This document shows positions 54,857-63,554 of a DNA stretch of 64,000 nucleotides, one piece after another (positions within the stretch are counted from its first letter, which is position 1; every line of letters starts with the position of its first letter). The DNA lies in NCBI RefSeq assembly GCF_036699995.1, contig NZ_CP144906.1:3855001-3919000 (forward strand), in the 5' to 3' direction. The position numbers and the translations under genes are program-made. The notes beneath the pieces were generated by a model that saw only the letters and a list, made by a program, of their open reading frames with translations, ran no database searches and was not told the DNA's origin. The stretch is from Clostridium beijerinckii. GTDB lineage: Bacteria; Bacillota; Clostridia; Clostridiales; Clostridiaceae.

Positions 54857-55507
54857 CTATATATTCGAATTAATATACTTATATCTAAGCAGATATTTTT
54901 CCAAACCTAACATAATTACATTTGCAAGCATTGAAAGAATTGCTACAGTAACACCACCTATTAGAAGTAAATCTGCTCTATTAAGTCCTAATCCAGTGAA
55001 AATAATGTTCCCAACTCCCCCGCCACCAATATAAGCAGCAAGGGTAGCACTAGCAATTATCTCAACCATTGCAGTTTTAATTCCTGTTAGCATAAGAGGT
55101 GCAGCTAATGGCACCTTTACCTTCCAAAAACTCTGTGCTTTTGACATTCCCATTGCCATTGAAGTCTCTATCATAAATTCAGGAATTGTGTTAAAGGCAA
55201 GTGCTGTATTTAATAATATCGGTGGTATTCCAAGTAATGCTAATGCAATAAGTGCTGGTTTAACACCTGTTCCTACAATAGGAATAAACATTATAAGAAC
55301 AGCTAAGCTCGGAATAATTCTAAGAGTATTAAACCAAGTTGTTACCCATCTATACCAAACTTTATTTTTATTAGATAATATTCCAAAGGGAATCCCAACA
55401 ATCGCTGCTACAAATAAGGATAGTAAACTTATTTCTAAGTGCTGCCCTATTGCCTGCAAATAATTATTCATATCCTTTTGAAAATAATCTATAATATTTT
55501 GCCACAT
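54857..55507 (-). CDS. opuCB: Compatible-solute ABC transporter permease
   Basis: This 216-residue permease has six helices and the loop ETSMAMGMSKAQSFWKVKVPLAAPLMLTG. It pairs with the permease at 52.4 kb. It is the first gene of the operon; the gene order permease, binding protein, ATPase, permease differs from the ATPase-first order in Bacillus. GTGAG precedes the ATG weakly. Confidence 0.88.
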   Translation of the reverse strand: MWQNIIDYFQKDMNNYLQAIGQHLEISLLSLFVAAIVGIPFGILSNKNKVWYRWVTTWFNTLRIIPSLAVLIMFIPIVGTGVKPALIALALLGIPPILLNTALAFNTIPEFMIETSMAMGMSKAQSFWKVKVPLAAPLMLTGIKTAMVEIIASATLAAYIGGGGVGNIIFTGLGLNRADLLLIGGVTVAILSMLANVIMLGLEKYLLRYKYINSNI

Positions 55508-55898
55508 ATTCTCACTTCCCTTGTTGAAAAAGTATAATTCCTAAAATTTTTAAGTTCTTATAAAACCTTTGGTAAAAAGATTAAAAGTATTAACGTTCCT
55601 AAAAAAATATTATACGGCTCCTAAGTCAAAGATACATTGAATTGTGCTTAGGCTTAATAGATAATAATATATAATTCCTATCTTTGTAAGTATATACGAC
55701 ATATTCAAAATTATTATTGTAATTATTGAATAAAATTTGTAACTGTTCATCTATCTTTGATTGCTTAGTCTATCATTAATTATTAGAAACTTTCCTCTTT
55801 TCTTCCAATAATTATATCATATAACATATTTCCATGCAAACTTATGTTCCCAGAACATAAGTTTGATTTATATAAAAATATTGATTATCTAATGTTCT
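55508..55898. other. Region between metY end and the transporter operon
   Basis: It should contain the transporter promoter, but none stood out. A weak hairpin (CCTAAG with CTTAGG, about 55619-55653) is present. No gene is seen. Confidence 0.5.
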
Positions 55899-57203
55899 CT
55901 ATTCATCTATTGAATCAAGCGCATGCTTAAGATCTGCTATTAAATCCTCTGCCTCTTCAATTCCTATTGATAATCTTAAAGTATCATCATATACTCCTGC
56001 TTTTTCTCTTTCTTCTTTAGATTGTCCAAAATGAGTTGATGTTGCTGAATGTACAATAAGTGATTTTGCATCTCCCACATTTACCATGTAATCAAATACT
56101 TTAACTTCTTCAAGGACTTTTCTTGCTGCCTCTATTCCACCTTTTAATCTTATAGACATTATTGCGCCTGGACCCTTAGGAAAATATTTTTTAGCTAACT
56201 CATGATACTTATTACTTTTAAGTCCTGGGTAAGCCACTGAAAGAACTTTCGGATGACCTTCAAGGAATTCAGCCACCTTTTGCGCATTAGCTGCATGTTC
56301 TCTCATTCTTAAAGATAAAGTTTCAATTCCTTGCAATAAATAAAACGCACTAGTTGGGCTTAAGTGTGCACCTAAATCAGTTAAATATCTGATCCTAAGC
56401 CTCTTAGTAAACATGGTTTTATCCAAAACATCTTTACCTATCGTATCTTTATATTCATCATAAAATTTTTCAAACTGAGGGAATTTCCCATTTAGCCAAT
56501 CAAAACCACCTTTTTCAACTACAGCTCCTACAATTGTTGTCCCATGGCCTGCAAGGTATTTAGTTGCAGAATAGCAAACAATATCCGCTCCATATTCGAA
56601 TGGTCTTAATAAATACGGTGTTGCAAAAGTATTATCAACAATTAATGGTATTCCATGTTCATGAGCTAGATTAGCTACAGCTTCAATATCGATTATATTC
56701 ATACCAGGATTGCCAAGGCTTTCAATATAAATTGCCTTTGTCTTTTCTGTAATTACTTTTCTGTATGATTCTATATTATTTTCATCTTCTACAAACCTTC
56801 CAACAATTCCGTAGTCAGGTAAAATGCTATTTAATAAGGTTGTACTTCCTCCATATAAAGTATTAACAGCTAATATTTCATCCCCTGATTTTGCGATATT
56901 CAAAAAAGTATTAGATATTGCTGCCATTCCTGAACCTAATGCAATTGCTTCTATGCCTCCCTCAAGTGATGCTAATCTTCTTTCAAGTACCGTATTAGTT
57001 GGATTTGAAAATCTTACGTAAGAATGACCTTCTTCAGAATAATCAAATAATCTAATACATCTCTCAAAATCCCCAAGTTCAAAAGCTGCTGTTTGGTAAA
57101 TTGGAACTGCTTTTGATCTATAATGTTCTGCTGGATTATAACCTGCATGTAATTGTCTTGTAGTAAAACCTAACTGATTATTTTTATATGCTTCGTAACT
57201 CAT
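55899..57203 (-). CDS. metY: O-acetylhomoserine sulfhydrylase
   Basis: This 434-residue PLP enzyme of the Cys/Met metabolism family has RFSNPTNTVLERRLASLEGG, SGMAAISN, VDNTFATP and the PLP lysine in YSATKYLAGHG (Lys215). Its length and YVRFSNPTN start fit O-acetylhomoserine aminocarboxypropyltransferase, which makes homocysteine from O-acetylhomoserine and sulfide. It is 162 bases after the iron-sulfur gene on the same strand. I saw no S-box upstream. GAGAGGG precedes the ATG. Confidence 0.94.
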   Translation of the reverse strand: MSYEAYKNNQLGFTTRQLHAGYNPAEHYRSKAVPIYQTAAFELGDFERCIRLFDYSEEGHSYVRFSNPTNTVLERRLASLEGGIEAIALGSGMAAISNTFLNIAKSGDEILAVNTLYGGSTTLLNSILPDYGIVGRFVEDENNIESYRKVITEKTKAIYIESLGNPGMNIIDIEAVANLAHEHGIPLIVDNTFATPYLLRPFEYGADIVCYSATKYLAGHGTTIVGAVVEKGGFDWLNGKFPQFEKFYDEYKDTIGKDVLDKTMFTKRLRIRYLTDLGAHLSPTSAFYLLQGIETLSLRMREHAANAQKVAEFLEGHPKVLSVAYPGLKSNKYHELAKKYFPKGPGAIMSIRLKGGIEAARKVLEEVKVFDYMVNVGDAKSLIVHSATSTHFGQSKEEREKAGVYDDTLRLSIGIEEAEDLIADLKHALDSIDE

Positions 57204-57365
57204 TTTAATCCCTCTCTTTTAATTTAATCACATTCAAAATATATCAAACCGTATTCCTAAACTTTTTGAACCATACTTAATACTCAATGTTTATTTAATC
57301 GCTCCCTATATAAACAAAAGCACTTTCTTTGTTAACTCAAAATATATGGTGTATCTTCAAGCATA

Positions 57366-58274
57366 TTATTTTCTTTCCTGTAACTTAAGCGCCTTTGTAG
57401 GACACGAATTTGAACAAATTCCACAGCCTACACATTTTGAAATATCTGTTTTTATTACTCCATCAACCTTAGTAAATACATCAAAATGACATCTTTTTAT
57501 ACAAGCGCCACACTTAATACATTTATCTGAATCAAGTTCAATGATTTGATTTGTTTTTGGCCAAAATCCACTGCTATTTCTTTTCTCCTGGCTTCTAAAT
57601 AAATAACAGCAATCTCCGCAACAATTACATATACCATTTGAATTAACTGTATGCATAAGACCTTTCTTATCAGCATTTTTTACTATTTCTTTTGCTCTTT
57701 CTTTATTTATTTCTTCTGATAAACCTCTATGTGCAAATGTATTAATTCCATTTCTATACGTAATACAGGTTTTAGTTGGTTTTCCACATTCTCCTCTAAG
57801 GCTTCTACAATCACAGTAATTTAGATAAACAGGTCTATCCTGAGTATCAATAAATTCTAACACTTTATTAAGTGGTAAGATTTCATCCTCTGTAGGCCTT
57901 ACACTAAAATCAAGATCTAGCCCATCATAATAAGCCTTAAAATACCAGGCATCCATAGCAAGTTGCTCTTCCTTTGGAATGCTTCTATAAACCTCTTGCT
58001 CAGATATTGAAAAAATATCTAATCTACTATAAAAATTTGCTATTTTATATGTAGATGTTTCTTCATCTACAAGTGAAATAACACCTCTTTTATAGCTATT
58101 TTTTATAAACGCCTCTGAATTTTCATATATAATTTTCTCTATATCCTTCTTAGTAAATGCATGCTTATCCATCTTATCTACAAATTCAATTTCTTCTTTA
58201 GTAAATATCTTGTTGATGAACGGATAAGCCACCTCTGGTATTTGAAATTTCCTAATAAAATTTTGTAAATCCAT
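57366..58274 (-). CDS. 4Fe-4S binding protein with extra cysteine clusters
   Basis: This 302-residue protein ends with two ferredoxin-type clusters (CIKCGACIKRC, then CVGCGICSNSC). Its middle has further cysteines in NYCDCRSLRGECGKPTKTC and GICNCCGDCCY, which could hold another cofactor. The first 110 residues look like a winged-helix-like helical domain. Related clostridial proteins are annotated only as 4Fe-4S proteins. The ATG at 58274 follows GGGGATGTG. A strong promoter and a structured RNA lie upstream. Confidence 0.85.
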   Translation of the reverse strand: MDLQNFIRKFQIPEVAYPFINKIFTKEEIEFVDKMDKHAFTKKDIEKIIYENSEAFIKNSYKRGVISLVDEETSTYKIANFYSRLDIFSISEQEVYRSIPKEEQLAMDAWYFKAYYDGLDLDFSVRPTEDEILPLNKVLEFIDTQDRPVYLNYCDCRSLRGECGKPTKTCITYRNGINTFAHRGLSEEINKERAKEIVKNADKKGLMHTVNSNGICNCCGDCCYLFRSQEKRNSSGFWPKTNQIIELDSDKCIKCGACIKRCHFDVFTKVDGVIKTDISKCVGCGICSNSCPTKALKLQERK

Positions 58275-58329
58275 AAACACATCCCCACAGCCAAATAATT
58301 TTTTTGATAGTGCCTATTGCCTAAAATAA

Positions 58330-58418
58330 AACAAAAAAGATCGCAAAACTCCCTAAGCAGTAAAAGTCCAAAAAAGACTTAACCACCCTAAATTTCTACG
58401 ATCTCTAGCTTTCTAGTC
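58330..58418 (-). ncRNA. Structured, intrinsically terminated leader RNA
   Basis: On the minus strand a small hairpin (CTAG AAAG CTAG) is followed by a long folded unit. The outer stem AGATCG/CGATCT closes it, with an imperfect inner hairpin (TTAGGGTGGTTAAGTC against GACTTTTACTGCTTAGGG). TTTTTTGTTTTATTTT follows directly, as in an intrinsic terminator. It lies between a consensus promoter and the Fe-S protein start, so it is either an attenuator/riboswitch or a small RNA. I could not match it to a known riboswitch class. Confidence 0.55.
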
Positions 58419-58509
58419 AATCATTTCTTATTTATTTTTATTAAGCATATATTATAATTATATTTATTTTTTAATTCATACTAATTTTATACGATTACTT
58501 TTTTTTATC

Positions 58510-58538
58510 AGTATATTCTCTAACCTATATTTTGTCAA
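58510..58538 (-). promoter_or_regulatory. Consensus sigma-A promoter of the leader RNA
   Basis: On the minus strand TTGACA (58533-58538) and TATACT (58510-58515) are separated by exactly 17 bases. Transcription should start near 58503, giving a leader of about 230 bases before the Fe-S gene. Confidence 0.8.
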
Positions 58539-58595
58539 TAAAAATTTTGGTTAGAATTTACTTTATAAAATGAATATGCCATACATCTGGATACA

Positions 58596-59456
58596 TTAAC
58601 TATATCTCTTATGCAACGAAACCCAATCAATCATATTGCTATTTTTACATACTCTTTTTATTTCATTTCTAACTTCCATTAGCGCAAATCCAAGTAAATT
58701 TTCCCCGCGCCATAATTCTGGATTTTTGATATTAACATCCTCCTCAGACATTTGTATTCCCCATACATTATCATATGGACTTGCCTCTACTAATATTTTA
58801 TCCCCTGTGGAGAGAAGAAATGTTTTTAATCTTTCATTTTGCATGAACTTATTATAATTTCCATTTATGACAATTGAATATTTAGCTTTATTCCAAATTT
58901 CTTCATCAAAACCTCTTACTTTACGTCCAAAGCTCTTTATTTCCTTAGGATCATAACTATTCATAATTTTTTCTTCTATTTCTTTGTCTCCAAAAAATCT
59001 AGCTTTTTCTGCCATCATATATTGTTCCATAAATAAATATTCAGTATGTCCAATATTGAACCTGCTCTTCCACCACTGGCTAAAGCAAGACTTTGTAATC
59101 CCCCCATCTTTTTTAGGATGATGCCCCCAGAAATAAATATATTCCAAGTTCTTTCTATCTTTATAATCTGAAATAAGGTCATTTAAATCATATTCAGGCT
59201 TGCCATCTTTTTGCCAAGTGTATGTCCAATAATTATTGTATTCATAAATATTATCTTCTCTTTCCCATCTTTTAGGCTCTGGAAACATTTCTTTATACTT
59301 TTTCTTCTCATCCTCTTCTAATTTATTAAACCATAGGTAAAAATCTATAGCATATCCTTCACCATATCCCATTCTCCATCCAATACTTCCATTTGGGATT
59401 TCAGGATACATTAACCATAGCGGAGCCATTAATAGATTTCCATTTTTATTTTCCAT
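58596..59456 (-). CDS. NADAR-domain protein with N-terminal extension
   Basis: This 286-residue protein has a NADAR (YbiA-like) domain at about residues 105-280: YIYFWGHHPKKDGGITKSCFSQWW, EYLFMEQYMMAEKARFFGD, SFGRKVRGFDEEIWNKAKY, and SPYDNVWGIQM. NADAR proteins are N-glycosidases that act on riboflavin precursors, or remove ADP-ribose from guanine. The first 100 residues (GSIGWRMGYGEGYAIDFYLWF, FPEPKRWERED) form an extension whose role I do not know. No DarT toxin gene adjoins. AAGGAG precedes the start. Confidence 0.85.
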   Translation of the reverse strand: MENKNGNLLMAPLWLMYPEIPNGSIGWRMGYGEGYAIDFYLWFNKLEEDEKKKYKEMFPEPKRWEREDNIYEYNNYWTYTWQKDGKPEYDLNDLISDYKDRKNLEYIYFWGHHPKKDGGITKSCFSQWWKSRFNIGHTEYLFMEQYMMAEKARFFGDKEIEEKIMNSYDPKEIKSFGRKVRGFDEEIWNKAKYSIVINGNYNKFMQNERLKTFLLSTGDKILVEASPYDNVWGIQMSEEDVNIKNPELWRGENLLGFALMEVRNEIKRVCKNSNMIDWVSLHKRYS

Positions 59457-59659
59457 AATATCTTTCTCCTTACATCTCTGCTTTTATATAATAAAACATC
59501 ACTAACTAATTCCTCATCAATTGCATTAGCGACTTTTCCTCATTGTTCTCCATTATTAGTATATAAATTTATATTATCCTTTATCTCAAAGCTGATAAAC
59601 TCTCAGTTGGATATCTTTAAATCTTTCTTGATTAATGCTTATCTTATTTATGTATAGAA

Positions 59660-59794
59660 CTAAGAATTCTTTTTAATATAGATCTTTATAGCCTTAATTA
59701 ATAAGACAAGAGCATATATTCCTAGCACACATAAGATTAATACTAAAATTCTAAATATAATCCCTAGGATTGCTTGTACTATTAGACTACTCAT
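59660..59794 (-). CDS. 44-residue membrane peptide
   Basis: An ATG at 59794 with AGGAGG at good spacing opens a 44-codon frame. The product starts MSSLIVQAILGII, has one long membrane helix (FRILVLILCVLGIYALVLLI) and a basic tail ending KIYIKKNS. It begins 17 bases after the DUF89 gene ends, so the two are probably co-transcribed. No family is recognised. A regulatory membrane peptide or a type I toxin-like peptide is possible. Confidence 0.68.
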   Translation of the reverse strand: MSSLIVQAILGIIFRILVLILCVLGIYALVLLIKAIKIYIKKNS

Positions 59795-59810
59795 TACACA
59801 CCTCCTGTAA

Positions 59811-60674
59811 TTATAATTTGTTTTTCATACAAATCATTTTCTTTTCCGGAACACCAATATCATTTGCAATAACATCACATTTAGTCATTAAAAGAAAATA
59901 GATCTTTTTCTTTTCTTCACTCAAACATTCATAGTTAGCTTGCCCTTTAGCAATTACTACATCAGCCTTTTTATAGACTTCTTTAAACTCATGACTTGTC
60001 CTATCTAGAACCGTTCCAAGAGAGCCATCCCCATTATCAATAACCTCTGCATATTCATCAATTCCTACAGCATATGCGTCTTCAGCTATAGAGTCATTTA
60101 CAACAGGTTTACCTCGTACTCCAAAGAATATTTTAATATTAGGATTTAGTTCTTTTATTTTTTTCAAAAGAATCTTGTCCATACATATTTCTCCACAATT
60201 ATCACCTAAGTATAATAATGTTTTTGAATTTAAAATATCTTTCGCTAGCTCTTTAGAATCATCTATTGCAAGTTCTAACTGCTCCATTTTTTCAAAATAA
60301 TCAAATATATCCTCTAATAATGTATTGTGAATAGGATTGAAATCTATGATATTACCAACAATGGCATACCTTACTGCTAATTGAAACGAATTTTCATCTT
60401 GCTCAATCTTCCTTTCAAATTCAGGTAACAGTTTTGAAAATAATGTATTATAGTAATTTCTAGTTTCTTTATATGGATCTTGATTATTAGTATGTTCTTT
60501 TATCATGCCAAAAATTTCTCCAATAATTTCTGGTGTAGTTGCCTCAAAATCCATTTTACTGAGATATGTAAAAACTTCCTTCAATAACTCTTCCTTATTG
60601 TTAACCCCTGTAATATTTGCCACTTTAATAACTTGGTTGACCATACACGGCAAGCATTTATAATGTATTTTCAT
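59811..60674 (-). CDS. DUF89/ARMT1-type damage-control phosphatase
   Basis: This 287-residue protein matches the DUF89 family. It opens CLPCMVNQ, a motif of the prokaryotic branch, and shows the metal-binding LYLGDNCGEICMDKILL, FGVRGKPVVNDS and the later DVVIAKGQANYECL. Members are metal-dependent phosphatases that remove damaged or excess sugar phosphates and related metabolites. A small membrane peptide and a NADAR gene follow on the same strand. GAGGTG precedes the ATG. Confidence 0.88.
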   Translation of the reverse strand: MKIHYKCLPCMVNQVIKVANITGVNNKEELLKEVFTYLSKMDFEATTPEIIGEIFGMIKEHTNNQDPYKETRNYYNTLFSKLLPEFERKIEQDENSFQLAVRYAIVGNIIDFNPIHNTLLEDIFDYFEKMEQLELAIDDSKELAKDILNSKTLLYLGDNCGEICMDKILLKKIKELNPNIKIFFGVRGKPVVNDSIAEDAYAVGIDEYAEVIDNGDGSLGTVLDRTSHEFKEVYKKADVVIAKGQANYECLSEEKKKIYFLLMTKCDVIANDIGVPEKKMICMKNKL

Positions 60675-60925
60675 AATTGCACCTCTTTATTTCTAAATAA
60701 TTTAGCAGTTTAAACTACCCTACAAATTACAATTTATCTTTTAGCTAATGATAGTAAATCTTATAAATACCATTCTGTTTAATTATAAAAAATGTATTTC
60801 ATTTATAATTCTAAACCCTATCTTTTGATTATTAACCCAATTGATATATGAATAATTTAAAGTTTAAATTATAACAAACTTCATAATTCATATAAACCAG
60901 TTACTTTAAAGAATTCTCTAATATA

Positions 60926-62218
60926 CTAAAAATTATTTTTTGTACCGTTAAGACTTATCTTATATCCTAAATTTACAATTAAGTTATATAATATGTTTGT
61001 TTTAGATTTTCTTATTCTCTTATAAATAGATTTTAAAGAATAAAACTCTCTCCTAAACCACATATAGCCTTCAAACAGCTCTTCTGCACTCATATTTTTA
61101 GGAATAAAAGCTACTCTAGTTTTTCCATTGTAATAGCTCCAATCCTCTGTTATTAATCTATTTTCTTCTTTTAACTTTGAATATACTGGTGTTTTAGGGA
61201 GAGGAGTTAATATACTTACAGTAGCTCCATCTATTCCTAGCTCATTGCAGGCATCAAGAGTTTTCTTGAATACATCCTTTTTATCTGTATCAAATCCAAA
61301 TATTATTCCTGCTTGTACACAAATTCCATTATTATGGATTTTATCTATCATGCTTTTATATTTATCTACATCATTTATACCTTTATTTACGCTTCCTAAA
61401 CTATCCTGTGAAAAAGATTCTATTCCTACAAAAAAGTATACACAGCCAGCCTCTTTAGCTAATTTTAATAATTCATCATCTTTACATCTCTCTAGCGTTA
61501 CTTGTGCTGCCCACTTTTTATTAATTTTTTTCAATTCTATCAGTAATTCTTTCACAAAATTTATATCCCCAAAGAAATTATCATCCCAAAATACAAAAAA
61601 CTTACTTTTCATGGTCTTTATCTCAGAAATAACTTCTTTAATAGGCCTTGTTCTAAACGGCTCACAATAAATTTGCTTTAAATTGCAATAACTACAATTA
61701 TAAGGACATCCCCTCGAAGAAATAACTGCCCCTTTTGTAAAGTATCTTTTATGAATTAGATCTCTTCTTGCTATTGGCATATTTTTTAGATTAGGTACTT
61801 CTTCGCAAATATATTCTGGTTTTGCTTTATCCTCATAGAAATCTTCTAAAAATTCTGGCCATATAATTTCGCCTTCTCCCACCATTATATAATCACAATG
61901 TTTTTTTACCTCTTCTTGTAATAATGTTGCATGAGGACCTCCCATTACAACTTTAATATTCTTATCCATAAACTTCTTCGATATATCATAACAATGGGCA
62001 GCATTTGATGTGTTTACCGTTATTGCAACCAGATGAAATTTTTCTTCAAAAGGAACTCTTTGATTATATTCATCAACTAGAGTTATTTCATATTTATTTT
62101 CATCTATGAAAGCTGCTAAGTAAAGCATAGTTATCTGAATAAAATTGTTAAATTGATTTTTTCTAAATCTATTTATTTCCTCATTCTCAGGTGTTATTAA
62201 AAGTATTTTTTTCTTCAT
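60926..62218 (-). CDS. B12-binding-domain radical SAM protein
   Basis: This 430-residue protein has an N-terminal B12-binding-like fold (residues 1-125, including VVMGGPHATLLQEE) and a radical SAM domain with CPYNCSYC (Cys171, Cys175, Cys178). A C-terminal DUF4070-like part follows (LTPLPKTPVYSKLKEENRL). The usual B12 histidine motif DxHxxG is not seen, so cobalamin may bind without a lower histidine ligand. Such enzymes often methylate or rearrange lipids or antibiotics. The ATG at 62218 follows GGGGGG. It starts 23 bases after the reductase gene. Confidence 0.88.
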   Translation of the reverse strand: MKKKILLITPENEEINRFRKNQFNNFIQITMLYLAAFIDENKYEITLVDEYNQRVPFEEKFHLVAITVNTSNAAHCYDISKKFMDKNIKVVMGGPHATLLQEEVKKHCDYIMVGEGEIIWPEFLEDFYEDKAKPEYICEEVPNLKNMPIARRDLIHKRYFTKGAVISSRGCPYNCSYCNLKQIYCEPFRTRPIKEVISEIKTMKSKFFVFWDDNFFGDINFVKELLIELKKINKKWAAQVTLERCKDDELLKLAKEAGCVYFFVGIESFSQDSLGSVNKGINDVDKYKSMIDKIHNNGICVQAGIIFGFDTDKKDVFKKTLDACNELGIDGATVSILTPLPKTPVYSKLKEENRLITEDWSYYNGKTRVAFIPKNMSAEELFEGYMWFRREFYSLKSIYKRIRKSKTNILYNLIVNLGYKISLNGTKNNF

Positions 62219-62241
62219 ACCAAGCCCCCCCATATCTATTA

Positions 62242-63201
62242 TCAGTTGATGCATGTTTCTTTGTTACGATTTTTTTCTAAATGACTTTGGAGTTCATCCC
62301 AATTTGGCGTTGAAATATTTGATTTTTGCTTTAATATATTGAATGCATCACTCAACATGAACATCTCATTAACTGCTGACATAGCATGATCACTTATTGC
62401 TAGTCTTCCCATAGGTGTTATCATAGTAATTTTCAATAATAGATAGAACATATATGATTTCTTTCTAACAAAATTTTCTTCATTTCTAGGTAAAATGGAG
62501 TAACCAAGTGATTCTAATACTTTATATCCTTCATCAATTGCTTTTATAATTTGATTTAAAAGTTTTTTGCTTTTAGCAACTTTATGTAAATCTCCATCAC
62601 ATGCATATGAAGCATAACAAAGAGGCATAATTAGAGCAATATGACTTTTAAGCCACGAATCCATATCATCAAAATAAGTTAATTTATATTTTGTGTTTTT
62701 AAAAGCTCTATCTATAATGTTTTTCCATGATAAGTTACCATCTAGTCCACCTAACTCCATTTGTCCGATTATACGCACGCAAATAACTTTTCCATTTTCA
62801 CGTCTTCCGCCAGTACTTTGGAACCCAAAAGCAATATTTTTTTCATTACAGCTATTTTTTAGCATATAATTCTTAATTGCATGGGGATCTGCATTATTAC
62901 CAACAAATATAATATTAGAACTTTGATTATTTGAAAGACACGGTAATATTGAATTTAAATGCGTATATTGCATTACCACAAATATTATTTCATACACTTC
63001 ATTTGAAGGAAGAAAATCTATCACTTTTACTTTGTCAGTGGTAGTTTTACACTGTATATAATGGCGAATAACAAGTCCATTGTTCTTCAATTCTTTAAAA
63101 CGTTCGTTTCTAGCAAGTAATGTAACATCATTGCCTCCACGTATCAATACATGAGCCAAATAACTTCCTAAAACACCAGCTCCATAAACTAATATTTTCA
63201 T
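62242..63201 (-). CDS. Ketopantoate-reductase-like (ApbA/PanE family) dehydrogenase
   Basis: This 319-residue protein has an N-terminal NAD(P)-binding fold (VYGAGVLGSYLAHVLIRGGNDVTLLAR) and a C-terminal helical domain of the ApbA type with a candidate catalytic lysine in WLKSHIALIMPL. Sequence between is divergent, so the substrate may not be ketopantoate. It is the first gene of a two-gene unit with the radical SAM enzyme. The ATG at 63201 follows GGGGGAA. Confidence 0.85.
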   Translation of the reverse strand: MKILVYGAGVLGSYLAHVLIRGGNDVTLLARNERFKELKNNGLVIRHYIQCKTTTDKVKVIDFLPSNEVYEIIFVVMQYTHLNSILPCLSNNQSSNIIFVGNNADPHAIKNYMLKNSCNEKNIAFGFQSTGGRRENGKVICVRIIGQMELGGLDGNLSWKNIIDRAFKNTKYKLTYFDDMDSWLKSHIALIMPLCYASYACDGDLHKVAKSKKLLNQIIKAIDEGYKVLESLGYSILPRNEENFVRKKSYMFYLLLKITMITPMGRLAISDHAMSAVNEMFMLSDAFNILKQKSNISTPNWDELQSHLEKNRNKETCIN

Positions 63202-63554
63202 GTAAATTCCCCCATTCATAATATATTAGCTTCTCACTATAGACGCCGCACTATTAAATCTTCAAATAACATTTAGCTATAACTAACATTACAGTAATCA
63301 AAAAATGATCCTTTTTCATTACATGCCATAAAAGCAGATTCTATAAATCTATTGCAATTATATTTCTATTATAGCATTTTTTAACAATATAACATTATTA
63401 GACTTCTAAATATTATACTTTCTGTTTTATTTGCCATTGTCTATACCTCTTCTTCAACGTAACTTTTAACTGAATCTATAACAAAAAGTATCACATATCA
63501 TATGATACGTGATACTTCAATTTACTATTTATTTTTATAACTGTATACAATAAT
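63202..63554. other. Region between glycosidase end and reductase start
   Basis: It holds the promoter region of the reductase gene, which I could not resolve, and the terminator of the glycosidase at 63484-63517. No gene is seen. Confidence 0.55.
63478..63517 (-). terminator. Terminator of the glycoside hydrolase gene
   Basis: AAGTATCAC and GTGATACTT form the base of a 16-base stem with one mismatch and almost no loop (63486-63517). TTTTTGTTATAG follows on the minus strand. Confidence 0.8.

Noticed and set aside
57204..57365. S-box or T-box upstream of metY.
   Set aside because: No conserved core could be found in this short gap.
58375..58400. AGGGTGG in the Fe-S leader resembles the T-box motif.
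   Set aside because: The conserved ACCGCG does not follow, and no stem I or specifier region fits in the short leader.
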